DNA of 64,000 bases from Branchiostoma floridae (lineage: Eukaryota; Chordata; Leptocardii; Amphioxiformes; Branchiostomatidae), in the NCBI RefSeq assembly GCF_000003815.2, contig NC_049979.1:26549965-26613964 (forward strand), written 5' to 3'. Below are positions 25,150-37,309 of this stretch, one piece after another. Under the pieces are notes generated by a model. The model was not told where the DNA came from. It worked only from the letters and a program-made list of their open reading frames with translations, and made no database searches. The position numbers and the translations under genes were made by a program. Each line of letters starts with the position of its first letter. Position 1 is the first letter of the stretch.

Positions 25150-25620
25150 TAACAGACAATGTGGCACTGCGCTCAAGTTAGTATCTTCTTCTAACAGTGC
25201 ACACAGCACAACAGGCTTGATAAGGTTAAGTTAGCCTTTTTGAGGCCTTAGAGGCATCGGGTTGTTATCCACTGTGTCTGGGGCACGGTAGTCTCCAAGC
25301 AGACCCATCGGTGCCTTAGAGATAATATAAAAGCTGGCAAAGGAGTATAGCCGGCCAAAGGGAGATAGCCGGCCAAAGGGAGTCAAACGGGCACCGGTGC
25401 CGCTATACTAAGTCCTATGCCAGCTTTGATACTATTTCTAAGGCACCGTAGGGTCTGCTTGGAGACTAGGAGCACGGTATTGGGAGGTGGAGTCCATCCC
25501 TCGCCTTCCACTGCCTTTTTGTTCCATCTCCCCGACCAATGACCATTTTTACACCTGGGTGGAGTGAGGAAGGTCGTGCAAAGTGCCTTTCCCATGGTAA
25601 CATAACAGGGTTCGGACCCA
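25150..25620 (-). mobile_element. SINE-like retroposon, minus strand, split by a MITE
   Basis: On the minus strand the head carries GGTCCGAACCC (B-box-like, about 25612), then AAGGCACTTTGCACGACC, CACTCCACCCAGGTGTAAAA and the downstream body ending near TGCCACATTGTCTG (about 25155). The MITE at 25289-25468 interrupts it. Most similar to the copies at 4.25-5.44 and 37.62-37.85 kb. Confidence 0.6.
25289..25468. mobile_element. CTCCAAGCAGA-type MITE, 180 bp
   Basis: TAGTCTCCAAGCAGACCC on the left and GGGTCTGCTTGGAGACTA on the right begin terminal inverted repeats of about 50 bp (both include GGTGCCTTAGA). The flanks GGGGCACGG (25280-25288) and GGAGCACGG (25469-25477) look like a 9-bp target duplication with one mismatch. 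SINE continuity across the site supports the boundaries. The centre has a direct repeat of AGCCGGCCAAAGGGA. Confidence 0.75.
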
Positions 25621-26024
25621 GCTGGACCTCTGTGTTCTTAGTGTCAAACACTCTGTTGTTACTCCACATGACTCCACAGAAACAAAAGTTTTTTTTTGCA
25701 GCTGAAAACTACGTATTTAACGCTATACCGTTGCAAACGAATTTAACGTAATCGTTTTGTATCCTTCATTAACAAGCGAGTCAACGAAGACTCGTGGATG
25801 CAAATTTGGGTTAGTTTTTTTCATTGTTTTCTTTCGTTTAGCCTTTGTCAGAAATATATAGTCATCAAAGAATCTAAACTGTTTAAACAGTCCTAGACAT
25901 CAGGTGAACAATGCAGTTATATTTCAGCTTCCCAATAGATTTTTAAAAAATCTCAAAGACAGTACTAAGGGGAGACTACGACGACACCTCTTTAAAAAAA
26001 TTAAAAGTTTACTACTAGGTTTAC

Positions 26025-26076
26025 TAGTAGTCTGAATGGTACTAGTACTAGTCTAAATACCATTCAGACTACTAGC
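26025..26076. repeat. Perfect 18-bp-arm palindrome
   Basis: CTAGTAGTCTGAATGGTA at 26025-26042 is exactly complementary to TACCATTCAGACTACTAG at 26059-26076, with 16 bases between. It would form a stable hairpin. No flanking gene or duplication explains it. Confidence 0.8.
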
Positions 26077-26079
26077 ATG

Positions 26080-28988
26080 GCGGAAACTATAAAGTTAGAG
26101 GTTTTCATCCAACAATTTTATGTTGATTCTTTTTGACGCGGTTGTATCTTTTCCTGGTGTTTGTCTATTAGTCTTTTAAAATTGGGGCAACAAAATTGCG
26201 CTTTTCTTTGAAACACTGACATTCAGATAAAAATTTATTTGTCCTTGTTGCATTATCATAGAACTAACGTTAGAACCTTTGTATGACTAGTTGACTTCAG
26301 TTTCTTTCTCCATTCCAAAAAGGAAGAATAAAGGAAAAGGCGGCGTTACTCGTTTCAGATTGACGCAAGAGAAACACATTCCAAAAATACGCATTCTAAG
26401 GTTGTGTTTATGTTTCGAGGAAAGTGTACACGGCACAATGTTATGATCACACATAGCTTTTATGATAACGCGCACTTTGGACAAAGATTGTGAAATAGTG
26501 CGACTATACTGCCGTAACGAATAGATTCCAAATAAGCTACTAATTCTGTAGCCGCCGTTTCTATACGTTCTGTTAATGATTCAAAACGCAGGCCTATGTT
26601 GCGTCTCTTGTTATACACAGTCATTGAAAAATGTAAAAAATTATCCGTACAATTCTAAGAAACAACCTTCTTTAACAGTATCAATTTACGTTTAATTGTA
26701 AAACAAAAACAAGCAAAAATTACCAACAGCAATTGACAGGTGGTTTTCAGGAACTGTTTTCATTGTTTTCTCGGTTCGCCGTTGTAAGAATTGTGCTTCT
26801 CCCCCGACAGGATGCCCCCCTCCCTCCGTGAGATATAATACCGTTACCCCGCAGGTAGCAAATTTGAAAGCTATACCCTCAGCAACCTAATTTACTACAT
26901 GAATGGAACACTTTGCGTTCTATTTCCGTGTGTTTTCCAGTAGTTTTTTTTTCTTGCCGTTATTTTCTCACGTGCACAGCTACTAAAGTGAGCGCGCTAC
27001 CGGACACTCCTTGCCGTGTAACCACCAAGGTGTTACCGGATAGATGGAAGATTGACCCCGTACAATCCCTCACCCGCTCGACACGCAAACATACGCAAAT
27101 CCTCGTGTGAAAATAGAATCATCCCGCTATCATTTTGTGCCATCTTCATCCCACAAAAGCAGATAAGGATCGACTTTCTGTGTATTTTTTTATGCACGCA
27201 ATTAGAATATAGTATAGGATATGACATCGTAACAAAGTTTTACTCCCTATATTTCTAAGGGACGGTACAGTCATGGGTATTTCTTTTGGTTGAAATTTCG
27301 ATGTTGCCTTGTTGTCAGTTACGATCGTTTTGTATATTACGTTTGCAATGTGTTATACTGGATATCCCACGCTAGGTTGATAAAGAAAACCATTGTATGA
27401 AATATCCGCCTCTGTGTTATACATCGGCTACAATCCTTAAAATTGCATTTTTCTTCCGCTTATTATTTTGTTGTTATCCCAGCCTCGAATTCTAACACTT
27501 TATGGTCTTCATCTTAACAAGGCTATTCTATATACAGTGTTACTTTCTTACGTATACATTCACATGCATTCAGTAAGTGACCCTTGTACAACGTAGAAGC
27601 TAATAATTGTTTGTTACATGTTAGCGCTTTCTTATAGTGGTTATTATGGGCAGTATAACCAATGTACGACCCAGAAAAAGAACCATTTATAGAGACTAGT
27701 GTCATACCGCGCTGTTTGTAAGAAAAACACCAGCGGCTGACTCAATAGCTGGCAGAATTTCCCAGTGCGCGATATGGAAAGCAATTATGTTCCATCGGCA
27801 GAAGCTTCTCTATTGTGTTGCAACCCTTCAATCAAAATCTCCCGAATTTTAGCTACCGTACAATACCTACCCTAAAACCTCATATTGTAGCAGATCATAC
27901 AAACGATTGTAGAAAAAAGCAACCAACAGATGAAATGTTTCTGTGAGTGAATTTATTTCCTTTTACAACGAAAAGATAAAATTTTGACTCTAACATCGAA
28001 CAAAGAAACATAACAAGACGAAATTGTTCTGTACAACAACAATGTGACAACTTGGGCCCAAAAAATGTGACCAACGTATTTTCCATACTATTCTCGACAT
28101 TCTTACTAATATATTAATAAATTATCTAAAAACTCATTACCTATATTGGCTATTCTTCGAAATTGTACAAATCAAATCGAGTGAAATATACATACTACAA
28201 CATCCAACACAAATTTCAAATTCTCTCCCATACTTACAGTACATCCAGATTTTCAACTCATGATTTTGAAATTTCTTTCTTTTTCTTTCCTGTGTTAATC
28301 TTTCAAACAAATTCCTCTAAAATCTAGGCCCTTTTCTTCAAGTAGTTGTCTTCCTGTATACACAACGTGATCTGATAGTTAACCACGATCCAAAAGCTCC
28401 TCGTGCTATTTTAGAACTAGAACAGATAAAGAAAATCTTGGGAAATGTTATTACGATTGTGCGATCGCGATTGCCTAAATCCTGCTACGGCGCTCACTTA
28501 ATTCTTGACAGAAATGTTTGGACGAGGGGACACTAGCCGTGTCCTTTCCTTTGTTCCCCGTGTTCATATTTGCCAAATTTTGGACACAGCTGATTCTGAC
28601 AAGAGTGTCAACCTACCTGTTTTCTGTGGCGACACTACGGAGTTTGTATAACACCCTGACACAACAAAATGTAACTAATAAACTTCTGGGGTGACGTTTT
28701 TTTCTTCCCTGACCGGTTTCTCGAGGCTTTACTCGGTGGTTCGTATTCAAAAGCTACCTCCTTTTGACAATACCTTGTTCTACATGTATGTCACATTGCT
28801 CGGTCACGGCCTGCTACAATACTGACACGTCCCACATTTATATATGTAAAAAGCCGTCAGTTCTAGACATAGTTTAAAAAAACTAGCAAGTGGCCGAAAC
28901 ATGTTCCTAAATGACACTTGTACAGTTTTGTAGGGGGGATGTTTTAGTTCCAGTGTTGTTGTTTTTTCTCTCTCTGTGTCTTTTTCTC
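26080..28988. other. Gene-free stretch downstream of Nkx2-1
   Basis: No repeat or coding frame recognised. It should contain the Nkx2-1 3' UTR immediately below 28989. A possible minus-strand AATAAA (plus TTTATT) lies at about 27952, about 1 kb past the stop, but several A/T-rich alternatives exist. Confidence 0.4.
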
Positions 28989-29710
28989 TCACCACGCTCT
29001 ACCCTGCTGTAGAAGGTATTGTGAAGACGAGCACGAAGACATGGTGTTGTTCGCATAGTTTCCCGAGCTCATGTGAGAGTTGAGTCCGTTAACGTTGACC
29101 GTGGCTACGGTGGTACCGATGATGTTCGCCTGGCTCTGCGGGTTGAGTTGAGGAGTTGCCGCGGACATGTTGGCCGTGACTCCGGTGACCGGGGTCGTGG
29201 AGGGAGTGTTTCCGCACGGCTTGCCGTCTTTGACTAGCACGGGCACGGCGACGCGTCGAGGTGAGTTGCCGGCGGCACACATGTTCTGCTGGCCGGCTTG
29301 CCCCTGCACCTGCCCCGCCTGGTGCTGTGAAACCTGCTGCTGCTGCTGTTGCTGTTGCTGCTGTTGTGGTTGTTGCTGTTGCTGCTGCTGCTGCTGTGAA
29401 GGCTGATCTGTGCTGGACTTTTGCCGCTCCTTGTCTTGCCGCTTGCACTTGTAGCGGTGGTTCTGGAACCAGATTTTCACCTGAGTCGGCGTGAGGTTGA
29501 TGAGCTGGGCCAGGTGCTCGCGCTCCGGCGCCGACAGGTACTTCTGCTGCTTGAACCGCCGCTCAAGCTCGTACACTTGTGCCTGGGAGAACAGCACTCG
29601 TCTCTTGCGACGCTGAGTGGTTGGCAAGATCGGCTTGGGTCCCTCAATGGTGCCGAGAGACATGCCCATGTTCCCCATGCCTCCCGAGTGACCTCCCATC
29701 AGCCGCGGAA
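28989..29710 (-). CDS. Nkx2-1: Nkx2-1 coding exon 2
   Basis: The acceptor is GTCGTTTTCCACAG (ending at 29711), and the exon starts TTCCGCGGCTGATGG. The single base from exon 1 completes a Phe codon, giving DPRFS-F-PRLMGG, and the frame continues through homeodomain, polyglutamine and NK2-specific domain to the stop at 28991-28989. CAG/CAA interruptions in the glutamine tract should keep it stable. Frames on the opposite strand here are shadows of the polyglutamine tract. Confidence 0.95.
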
Positions 29711-31039
29711 CTGTGGAAAACGACGGGCTTTTAGATGACAATGACTCGCAAAATGCTCCGTAAAAAAAGGCAAAGAAGTCATGGTTAAAAGGTTAGCAGG
29801 CCAGGTTTTATTAACTGGAGTTTTCTTTTCCTTCTGGAGAGAGAAAAAAAGCCTGTCCCTCCACCCCGCTTTCTAACAGGCGTTATTGTGAAGTGTCAAC
29901 CAAAATATCCGAAAATGATTTAGTCCAGAGGTTATGTGTACGTGTGGCGAGGATTTGTGTGTCAAAACTCTGCAGGCTTCCGTCACACAAAGCCAAACGA
30001 CTCGTATCCAACTGATAGTTGGCGGAGGTCTTTGAATAAAGCCATTAAGATAAGGTAGAAAGAATGCGTTGGAAGTTTTTTTTTTATAAAAAAGTCCTTG
30101 CCTGAGAGGAATACAAAGCTTCCTTTAGCGTGAAAAGTTTGCGCTATTTTCTGAAGACCCAAGTCGATTGCACTTGGGCGTTACTCTAACACAATCGGAC
30201 CCTAGGGCTAGTGGACTGCTGTGTGTATTGGTGTTGAGAGGAACAACTGCCCCAATTCCCTTTGTAAGGTTTCTGTGCTTGTAGGCCAAATATAAATACT
30301 TCAGGTTTTGAAGTTTGCGTGGAAGAACATTTCATAAATCAAGAATCCTCCTCAGCACAAGCTGGCTCGCGCGAGCTACAAAGGTACAAGGACTCTAGAG
30401 TCCGCACGAGATAGGGGCATAAACCAACTCGTGGGCCATCGTTCACGGACCTGTAGTGCACTTCACTGCATCAATTTTATGCCCTCTTTCGGCACTCTTG
30501 ATTTTTATAAATTCTGGACACAGATTGTCAAACAAGACTTAAGGCGACCGTGCAGGAGGGAGCGGATGTGAGTTACGGGTCTCGGGCGAGGGTGACAGAA
30601 CGCAGGGCCGGCTTGGAGATAAGGCCGCCGGCCGGGGTCGAGCGAGTCGGAAATACTGAACATTGGAGGAATACTTACATGAGAAGCGTGGGTCGGGATT
30701 GGCCCCGTACCAGGACGACGCCGTGTTGCGGACGTGTTCGTTGTAGTGCGGCAGGTCCGACACGTTACCGTTGCAGTACGGGTTGGCCATGCCGTGAGAC
30801 AGCTGAGTCGGGACGTGCATGTACGGGTTGGAGACCGGCACGTTCATGCTCTGGTGCTGCAGGGGCTGAGTCACCTGTTGGCGGTACCCTCCCGCTCCCA
30901 TGCCGGCGGCGGCGTTCATCGTGCCCGCGTAGCCTCCAGTCATCGTGCCGTCCATGGGTTTTTTGTACATCTCCTCGAGAGGACTGAGGATGTCTGTCAC
31001 GGAGAACGGGGTCGTTTGCTTAGGGCTTATGGACTCCAT
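28989..31039 (-). CDS. Nkx2-1: Nkx2-1 homeobox transcription factor (two coding exons)
   Basis: Joining 31039-30679 to 29710-28989 gives 361+722 = 1083 bases, a 360-residue protein plus stop. Residues 10-23 ([14 protein letters not shown]) are the TN/EH1-like Groucho-binding motif. Residues 154-213 are the homeodomain, with W201, F202, N204 and the NK2-class Tyr54 (Y207). Residues 226-246 form a polyglutamine tract broken by one proline. Residues 271-287 ([17 protein letters not shown] region) are the NK2-specific domain. The C-terminus ends GRAW, matching the GRTW-type end I recall for vertebrate NKX2-1. The start fits [14 protein letters not shown] against vertebrate MSMSPKHTTPFSV. NKX2-1 proteins are nuclear factors for ventral forebrain, thyroid/endostyle and foregut endoderm. 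Cys at homeodomain position 56 replaces the vertebrate Met. Confidence 0.96.
29711..30678 (-). other. Nkx2-1 intron
   Basis: 968 bases with GT...AG ends on the minus strand and phase 1. No repeat recognised within it. The intron position, between the PDPRF motif and the homeodomain, matches the conserved vertebrate Nkx2-1 intron. Confidence 0.9.
30679..31039 (-). CDS. Nkx2-1: Nkx2-1 coding exon 1
   Basis: ATG at 31039-31037; 120 codons plus one base. The exon ends at CGCTTCTCAT followed by a consensus donor GTAAGTAT (30678-30671). It encodes the TN motif, a Met/Gly/Ala-rich region and the conserved stretch [10 protein letters not shown] that precedes the intron in vertebrate NKX2-1 as well. 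Open frame beyond 30679 is intronic read-through. Confidence 0.95.
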
Positions 31040-34035
31040 GCTTGAGCGGAGGCAAATTTGCGCAAGGGATCAGGCGCGATGTCCTATTCGCTCTCGGCTA
31101 GAGGTGAGCTGTCTTCAAACTGTGTGTGGGCCGCCTTGTTATACCAGCTTCAATCGCACGGCACAGGGGGCTCCAAGCTGCGCGCGCCTCCTGCCCTGTT
31201 TACTTTAATTGGGAAGCCTTGTCTTGGTAGAGTTTGGGGGCGGGGTCTCAAACCTTCAAGTGGCAAACAAGGTGCTTGACGTGAAGGGGACACAATTGGC
31301 CGGTCCCGCTCGCACAGCCAGGCCCGTTGGACATTATCAATCAGAAGGCCTAGCGCAGCTCATTTAGTATGCAGAGGAGGTTGGGTCTTTCCCATGGCTT
31401 CAACAAACGGATGACGTGAATTTTTGATTTGCGGTAGGAGTGGCATGAGCCGAGAAAATAAGTAACTAGCCTGATTGGTCCATAAACGCATAAATCTGTC
31501 CCATATGAAATATGATTCGACGCAAAGGAATTATAGACGCAAGTCGCAATCCGTATCTATTGTATATTCCATTTACTTAAAAAAATTGTCGTGCGTTTCA
31601 AATTTGTCGTCGTGACGACGGCGAGATTGTAGTTCCTAGGAAACTGGGAGTTAACTCAGACTTTTCACACGTAAGAAACACACACACGGGAACACCTGGT
31701 GGAATTGTTAACTGTCGTCTGACACACACACAGCTGAGGTTTTTCATATGATTTGTAAACCTTGGACTCGCCAGACAACGTCCATTGAATAACGTTGCCA
31801 GGCCAAATGGTGAGGCAAAAATTCGGACGTTCACTCTCCCGGGTTACCCCACACTCGTGTCACCCCGTCCATTGTCCGGTCCGACTCCTATATGCATCAC
31901 AGTAACACAATGTAAACACGCAGATGTACAAATTCAACCCACCACTTTTCCCTGGAGGATTTTATTACGCCGAAGTCGTCACCCACCATTCTGTTCTTGT
32001 CTTTCTTTAATCCATGTGCGTTCCTGGGGTGGGCATTCTTTTGTCTTTTCACACGTGTTGTTCTCTTTTTTTAAAAGGTGTGAAAATCGATCAATTTAGA
32101 CAATATCTCGTTGGAGAAGATCCCAATTTCGCCAATGGCTAAACAATGGAACAGATAAACACCAGAAAAGGGGATGTGTATCGCTATTATGGCGGGTTCG
32201 GTACAGCTAAATCGTCCGAATAGCATGACAATAACCCATTTTGCTCGCACAATAAAAAGTGATTGGGCCCTTTTTATTGTCGTTAAATTGTCCGGTGGAA
32301 TTTTCTTGCCAAGTTGTAAAATTATCCCCTTTGGGGGGAATAGAAAACAAGTGATACGGCGTATCTTTCCATATCAAAAAGAGTAGAACGGTATATCCCC
32401 AGAACATACCATTACTCGACGTACGGGTGTTTCCCATTTGGAGAGAGCGGTCTTAGTCTACAAGAGTCGAGTATATCACTATTCAAATTTACAAATCGTT
32501 GAAAGATATTATACTGGATAAGTAGGCTCCTCAACTAGGAGACGGCTACGAGCGTTGCTCATTCAATTTTGGTTTCAGGAAAAAAAAAGAAAACAGAGCT
32601 TCTGGAACTGTTTGTTTCTAGAATATGGGAGGGTTTTTGAGAGACTCTAGGCTGGCCTTTTTGGTTGTATTATCGCCAGGCTCGCTGTGAATGATACTTA
32701 AGAGTTTATGGTGCGTCTAAAGTGTTAGCACACCGGCTAGTGAGCTAACGTTAGCGCTTGTGTGTGTTTTACGGAAAGGCAACCGCGTACATATACGGTC
32801 AGCTCCATCGCTCAACAGCGAACAGAAATCATAGTACCGTCACGAACTGCAACATGTCTAACTTACCGTTCGATCACTCCTGGAGAGACAGAGACACAGA
32901 GGCCCCCCATCCTAACGTGTTAGCAAAAGCAGTTCCAAAACAAAATCGGTATCAACTTAGCGGTTTTTAAGAGGACTCTACAACAAACCTCCACTTTTAT
33001 TTTTATCTACTTCAACAAAGGACTGGATTTAGACCTGAGATAAAGGTAAGAGCGTTCGGGGTAATATTTACTTCTGTCTATACAATATATTCTGTACGTC
33101 GAGTAGAAAAATTAGAACTGGAGTTGGAGATCTAAGTTCGTTTATAGATCCCTAAGAGCAAAGTTGAGCGCGAGGTCATGTGGATATATTTGCTTCCATC
33201 ATTGCACTGTTGGTTCGGCATGATATGCATCAGTCAATAAACATTGAATAAACCGCGCACACGTTTGAAGCTCGGCCGAAGCCGACAGGCTTTTGTCTCG
33301 CAGTGACATGTTCGTTTTTATTCCGTGTTTTCCCTGGGTTTAATCGTCCGGTCAGCCGGGCTAGAAGACATGAACGCGGGTTGTATAAATTCCTTGCGGT
33401 TTTTACAGAGTATGTAGCATAGAATGTGTACATTAGAACATTTTCTAATAGTGAAAGAATCACATAAATGTTTGAAAACTATTCTAAATAAAGAGATTTT
33501 TTAAAAGTTACTTTCAAAGCGTTCCTAATACATAGATTCAAACATGTTCAAACTTCTATTTTTATTTTTTTGAATGATTAAAACTATTGTAACTTACATA
33601 ATTCTTATTCAAGGTAGTTCAAATCTATTAAGAAATATTATTATGAGAGATTGGAAATTAACTCTATTTGGAGTGATATGGGCGTGTGAAAATAAAACAA
33701 GACATACGCAAAGAGGCATGTTCACAATTCGACTGTTTATTACAAAGATACACGAATAATGCCAGATGCTATTGTTAAAGTTAAATACGTTACGATATTG
33801 CATCCGGGCTTTTAGATGAATGTCGGTGGTTGGTGGAAGAAGAACTTAAATTCAGGCCAGAGCCACACGGTTTTTTTTTTACAAAATGGTGTTATGCACA
33901 TACATAATAGACCTTTAATAGAATCGTTCCGTTCCGCCTAATTTTCAGTTTACTCATGCAGAAATAGAGGACATAATATGAAACCAGCATCCGTTTTTTA
34001 GTTTAAAACAGCACAGAAAAGGGATTTTATCATTG
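31040..34035. other. Nkx2-1 upstream region, gene-free
   Basis: Non-coding, and moderately GC-rich for the first about 300 bases. It should hold the promoter, but I see no convincing TATA box at a fitting distance and cannot place the start site. No recognisable mobile element. Confidence 0.5.
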
Positions 34036-34085
34036 ACAATGACAATGATTTTTATTGCATATCCATGCCCAACGTGGACTTAATG
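34036..34085 (-). mobile_element. LINE 3' tail fragment, minus strand
   Basis: On the minus strand this reads GGGCATGGATATGCAATAAA followed by AATCATTGTCATTGTCA, the same 3'-end signature as 18850-18895. No adjoining ORF2 sequence was recognised. Confidence 0.5.
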
Positions 34086-34259
34086 AGCTAGAGAACTAAC
34101 GCAGACACATATAGATGTTACGCTATATTCCATCTAAAATCTTTTGTATTCCTAAACATGCGTTAAGTTTTTTCATTACATTGTAGTCTTTAGATGACAT
34201 ACAAGAACATTTTGTCCTTTGTTAAACGTGCATATTTATGTTCTTGTTGAGTGGTACTT

Positions 34260-34505
34260 AGGCCCCCTTTCCACTAGGACGGCGCTCTCACCGAGCTCTC
34301 TCTGCGACATATACAATTTGACAGATCGCTCAACGAATGGTATAGAAGAGAAACGGATCATTTTACATTTTGTGTGTTTTGTTGTCCTCTCAGTCTCACT
34401 TTTTCATGCTGTATGATACACCCAGTGTGAAAGCGAAGGTTACACATATCCCATTTAGGTCGCAGTGAGAGCGCAGCGCGATCGCCGTCTAGTGGAAAGG
34501 GGCCT
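34260..34505. mobile_element. CCCCTTTCCACTAG-type MITE, complete
   Basis: The left end AGGCCCCCTTTCCACTAGGA and right end CGTCTAGTGGAAAGGGGCCT are inverted repeats that extend imperfectly about 50 bp (TCTCACYGMGCTCTC / GAGAGCGCAGCGCG). Homologous to 37310-37551 and the partial copy at 16793. 246 bp, no coding capacity. Confidence 0.7.
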
Positions 34506-34714
34506 TTACCTCTTGCGAGAGATTTGTACATATCTGTGTACAGTGAACATAAACAAACAAACAAACATTCTAAAACAAAATGCACTTCGTTTTCTACTTC
34601 TTTCTGGTTTAAATACGAAGGTAATCCTCATTAAACATTTGACATTTTGTGTTCGTAGTTTCATGGCATGAAGTACTCGACCCACACAATTCTGATTACA
34701 GCTCATCCTTGTTT

Positions 34715-34869
34715 TTTCTCACCACTTATTTTCAAAAGGACGTCAACATAAAAATAATGATCACTATAATTTTGTATTTGGTGTATATTCATACTATGTG
34801 AATATGCTTGCAAACTTGAGTTTTGCACCTTATTTTTGTTGAGGTTCAAATCTTATTGATCACCCCTCG
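34715..34869. mobile_element. Mariner-like element, right-end fragment
   Basis: It ends TTATTGATCACCCCTCG followed by TA (34870-34871), the same terminus as 446-1082. The preceding 100 bases are diverged (GTTGAGGTTCAAATC for GGTGAGGTCGAGAAC). An older relative than the copies at 0.4 and 2.2 kb. Confidence 0.6.
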
Positions 34870-36044
34870 TATAGTTGGCAGGTTAACTTTTTAAACATCG
34901 AAGAAAACATTATTTTCTGTGTCAGGCACCGACGATGCAAATTGATTTATAAAATCCGCGACTTCATTATCCACTTCATATAATCATACAAAATGAAAAG
35001 GCACTTTTGTATGCTTACGTACATTTACTATAAGGAGTTATACACGCACGTACTGAAATGTTGAAACTTTTTGTGAATATTTCTTGCCCGCAAACAAAAT
35101 TACATACGACCAGGGATAGGTAATTCTGAAGATAGTCTCAGCTTAATTCAGAATAGGGTCGGGAACTATAAATGAAGACAACTCACAACACCGTGAGTAT
35201 CTGGACTATGTGGACAGGATTGTTGACGCTTGTGTCAATGGGAAATGTTATCTAAGGGGAAGTCAAAAAGTGGTCCTTATGATATGAAAATGAATGAAGA
35301 GGTGGTCACTTGTACAGGTTTGGTTGTATACGAAAGACAACTTCCACTGTGGCTCGCATAATAACTTCCGTTCCATCTACCTTTTGTTTACCACAACAGC
35401 AAAAATACTGTTTGTTTGTCATATATAACAGATAAACAACCATTGAAACATTTGTTTGACAATTTTTTTGTGACAAATTCTGAAAAGAAAATTCAGTGAC
35501 AAAAACTCACTAACAGGTTTTGACTACAGCTAAAGGATACCAAAGACACCATTGGCTTGGATTTGCGACTAAAATATTCAGATTTTGTCGTTGTCTGCAC
35601 CAAGCGTGGTCGACACGTCATAGAAACAAATCATAAATGTGATACATTGTTTTAAAAGAAGACTCAGTAATACGTACGTACATGTATTCATTCCTTGCGA
35701 ACCTGAGTCATATTTGTCTGTCAATTTCCGTTTTTTTATATATCTTAGACTGTTTTGTCTCTGAGAAGTTGTTTTTAACCCAAACAGAAGTTTTTTGACA
35801 CTGCTCGATCATATTTATGTTACGTATTTTCGGATGTAAACAAAGACATCGCTATTATGTTTCACATGTGGAACACAATTGTATAGTCTTTTGCGATCTG
35901 CTACAGTGTCTATTTAGAAGAATTTTGTACGTCGTTTAACGGTACCGTAGTGTTAAAGAGTACGTAGTGCAAAGGATATTTATACTTACAGTATTACCAT
36001 TTTCTATCTTATATATGTATACCCGCTTTAACATTTTAAGACAG

Positions 36045-36540
36045 AGAACTACCGTCGCTAAACTAAGAATGAGCTGCAACAAATTGCGAATCGAATCAGG
36101 CATAACCAGACCACTTAGAACAAAATGTCTGTCAATTTTGTACCTCAAACACAGTAGAAGATGAAGTACACTTCGTGGTACTTTTTATGTTAATGATATA
36201 AATATCCATTAATTATATAGAATGTAGATTCTCTCACTTTAGACGTATTAGTACCACTTGAAATTCATATTTCCCATCCTTTTTTACAAACTGACTACTA
36301 CTAAACCCATAAATCCTACATTCAGACTATTAATAAGAAGCGAGATGAAGCCTTCTATTTTGTTTCATGAATTTATGTCTAACTTCTCAGCCATTATAGT
36401 TATTAACAAGAAAAAACTCATAATCAATTCACACTAAATATTTCTTATACTAGACTAGATACGTAAACATGTACGTTTTGTCTTTGTTGTGACCTACACT
36501 TAGCTAGGTTGGGCAAAAATGTCCAATAAAGGTCTTCATC
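36045..36540 (+). pseudogene. LINE 3' end, plus strand, frameshifted
   Basis: One frame reads AKLRMSCNKLRIESG (about 36056-36100) and another reads TVEDEVHFVV (about 36152-36181). These are the usual LRxSxHxLxIExGR and VEDExHF blocks of LINE ORF2 C-termini, now in different frames. A degenerate tail (TTGGGCAAAAATGTCCAATA) lies at about 36508. Confidence 0.65.
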
Positions 36541-37309
36541 CATTCCTAATATTCCACTAGGACCGGGACTTTGCTGCGATATAATAAAGAATGACGAAGA
36601 GCTAAAAAAAATTCCATACTATAAAAAGCATTTTTTTACGTATTGTATGCTCTGTTGTTTTTTCAGTCAGACTTTAATATTTTGCATGATATTCCAAATA
36701 TGAAGTCAAGGGAAACAAAAATCCAATTCAGGTCACAGCGCGCTAGTAAAATGGGGAACTTAGCGGCGACATCTCGTAAGAAATGTACGTTTCATCCTGA
36801 ATGTACCAAACGAATGACGTATGCTCCATTTCATCAACTGACGAAACCATGTATTTTTCTCAGTTGTGGTCGCAAAGAAACGTATTTGATCGCTCCTCTA
36901 CTATAATGTCAGCAAACGTATGGCGATTGATGGCTGACTGCGTTATAATATACATATGAACCACCAATGGTAAGCATTGAAATACAAAAACATGTCATAA
37001 CGATTGTTTTACGGCTTTTGACATTCAAATTTTAACGGTAGTTAGATAATGTCGTTATCACTCTTTTAGTGAATTATAATGATACATGATGAAATACTAT
37101 CATTTGTAACATACCCAATTGTTTTTGTTTTTTTTTCATTTTAAAAACAGATACGCAGTTTTCTAACGAAGACATGTTACAATGTCCGATGGACCTATAT
37201 TGTATTTTACTTTCTTTTCTTGTCTTGCGCCCTTTTCAATTGTCATGAGACAAAAAGTTTAGTGTTTCTTTTTTAAAAATCGAAGCGTGTTATTAATCTT
37301 GTACTAATA

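Noticed and set aside
29089-29738. Ala/Thr-rich and Cys-rich frames overlapping Nkx2-1 exon 2
   Set aside because: They are shadows of the polyglutamine tract and GC-rich exon in other frames.
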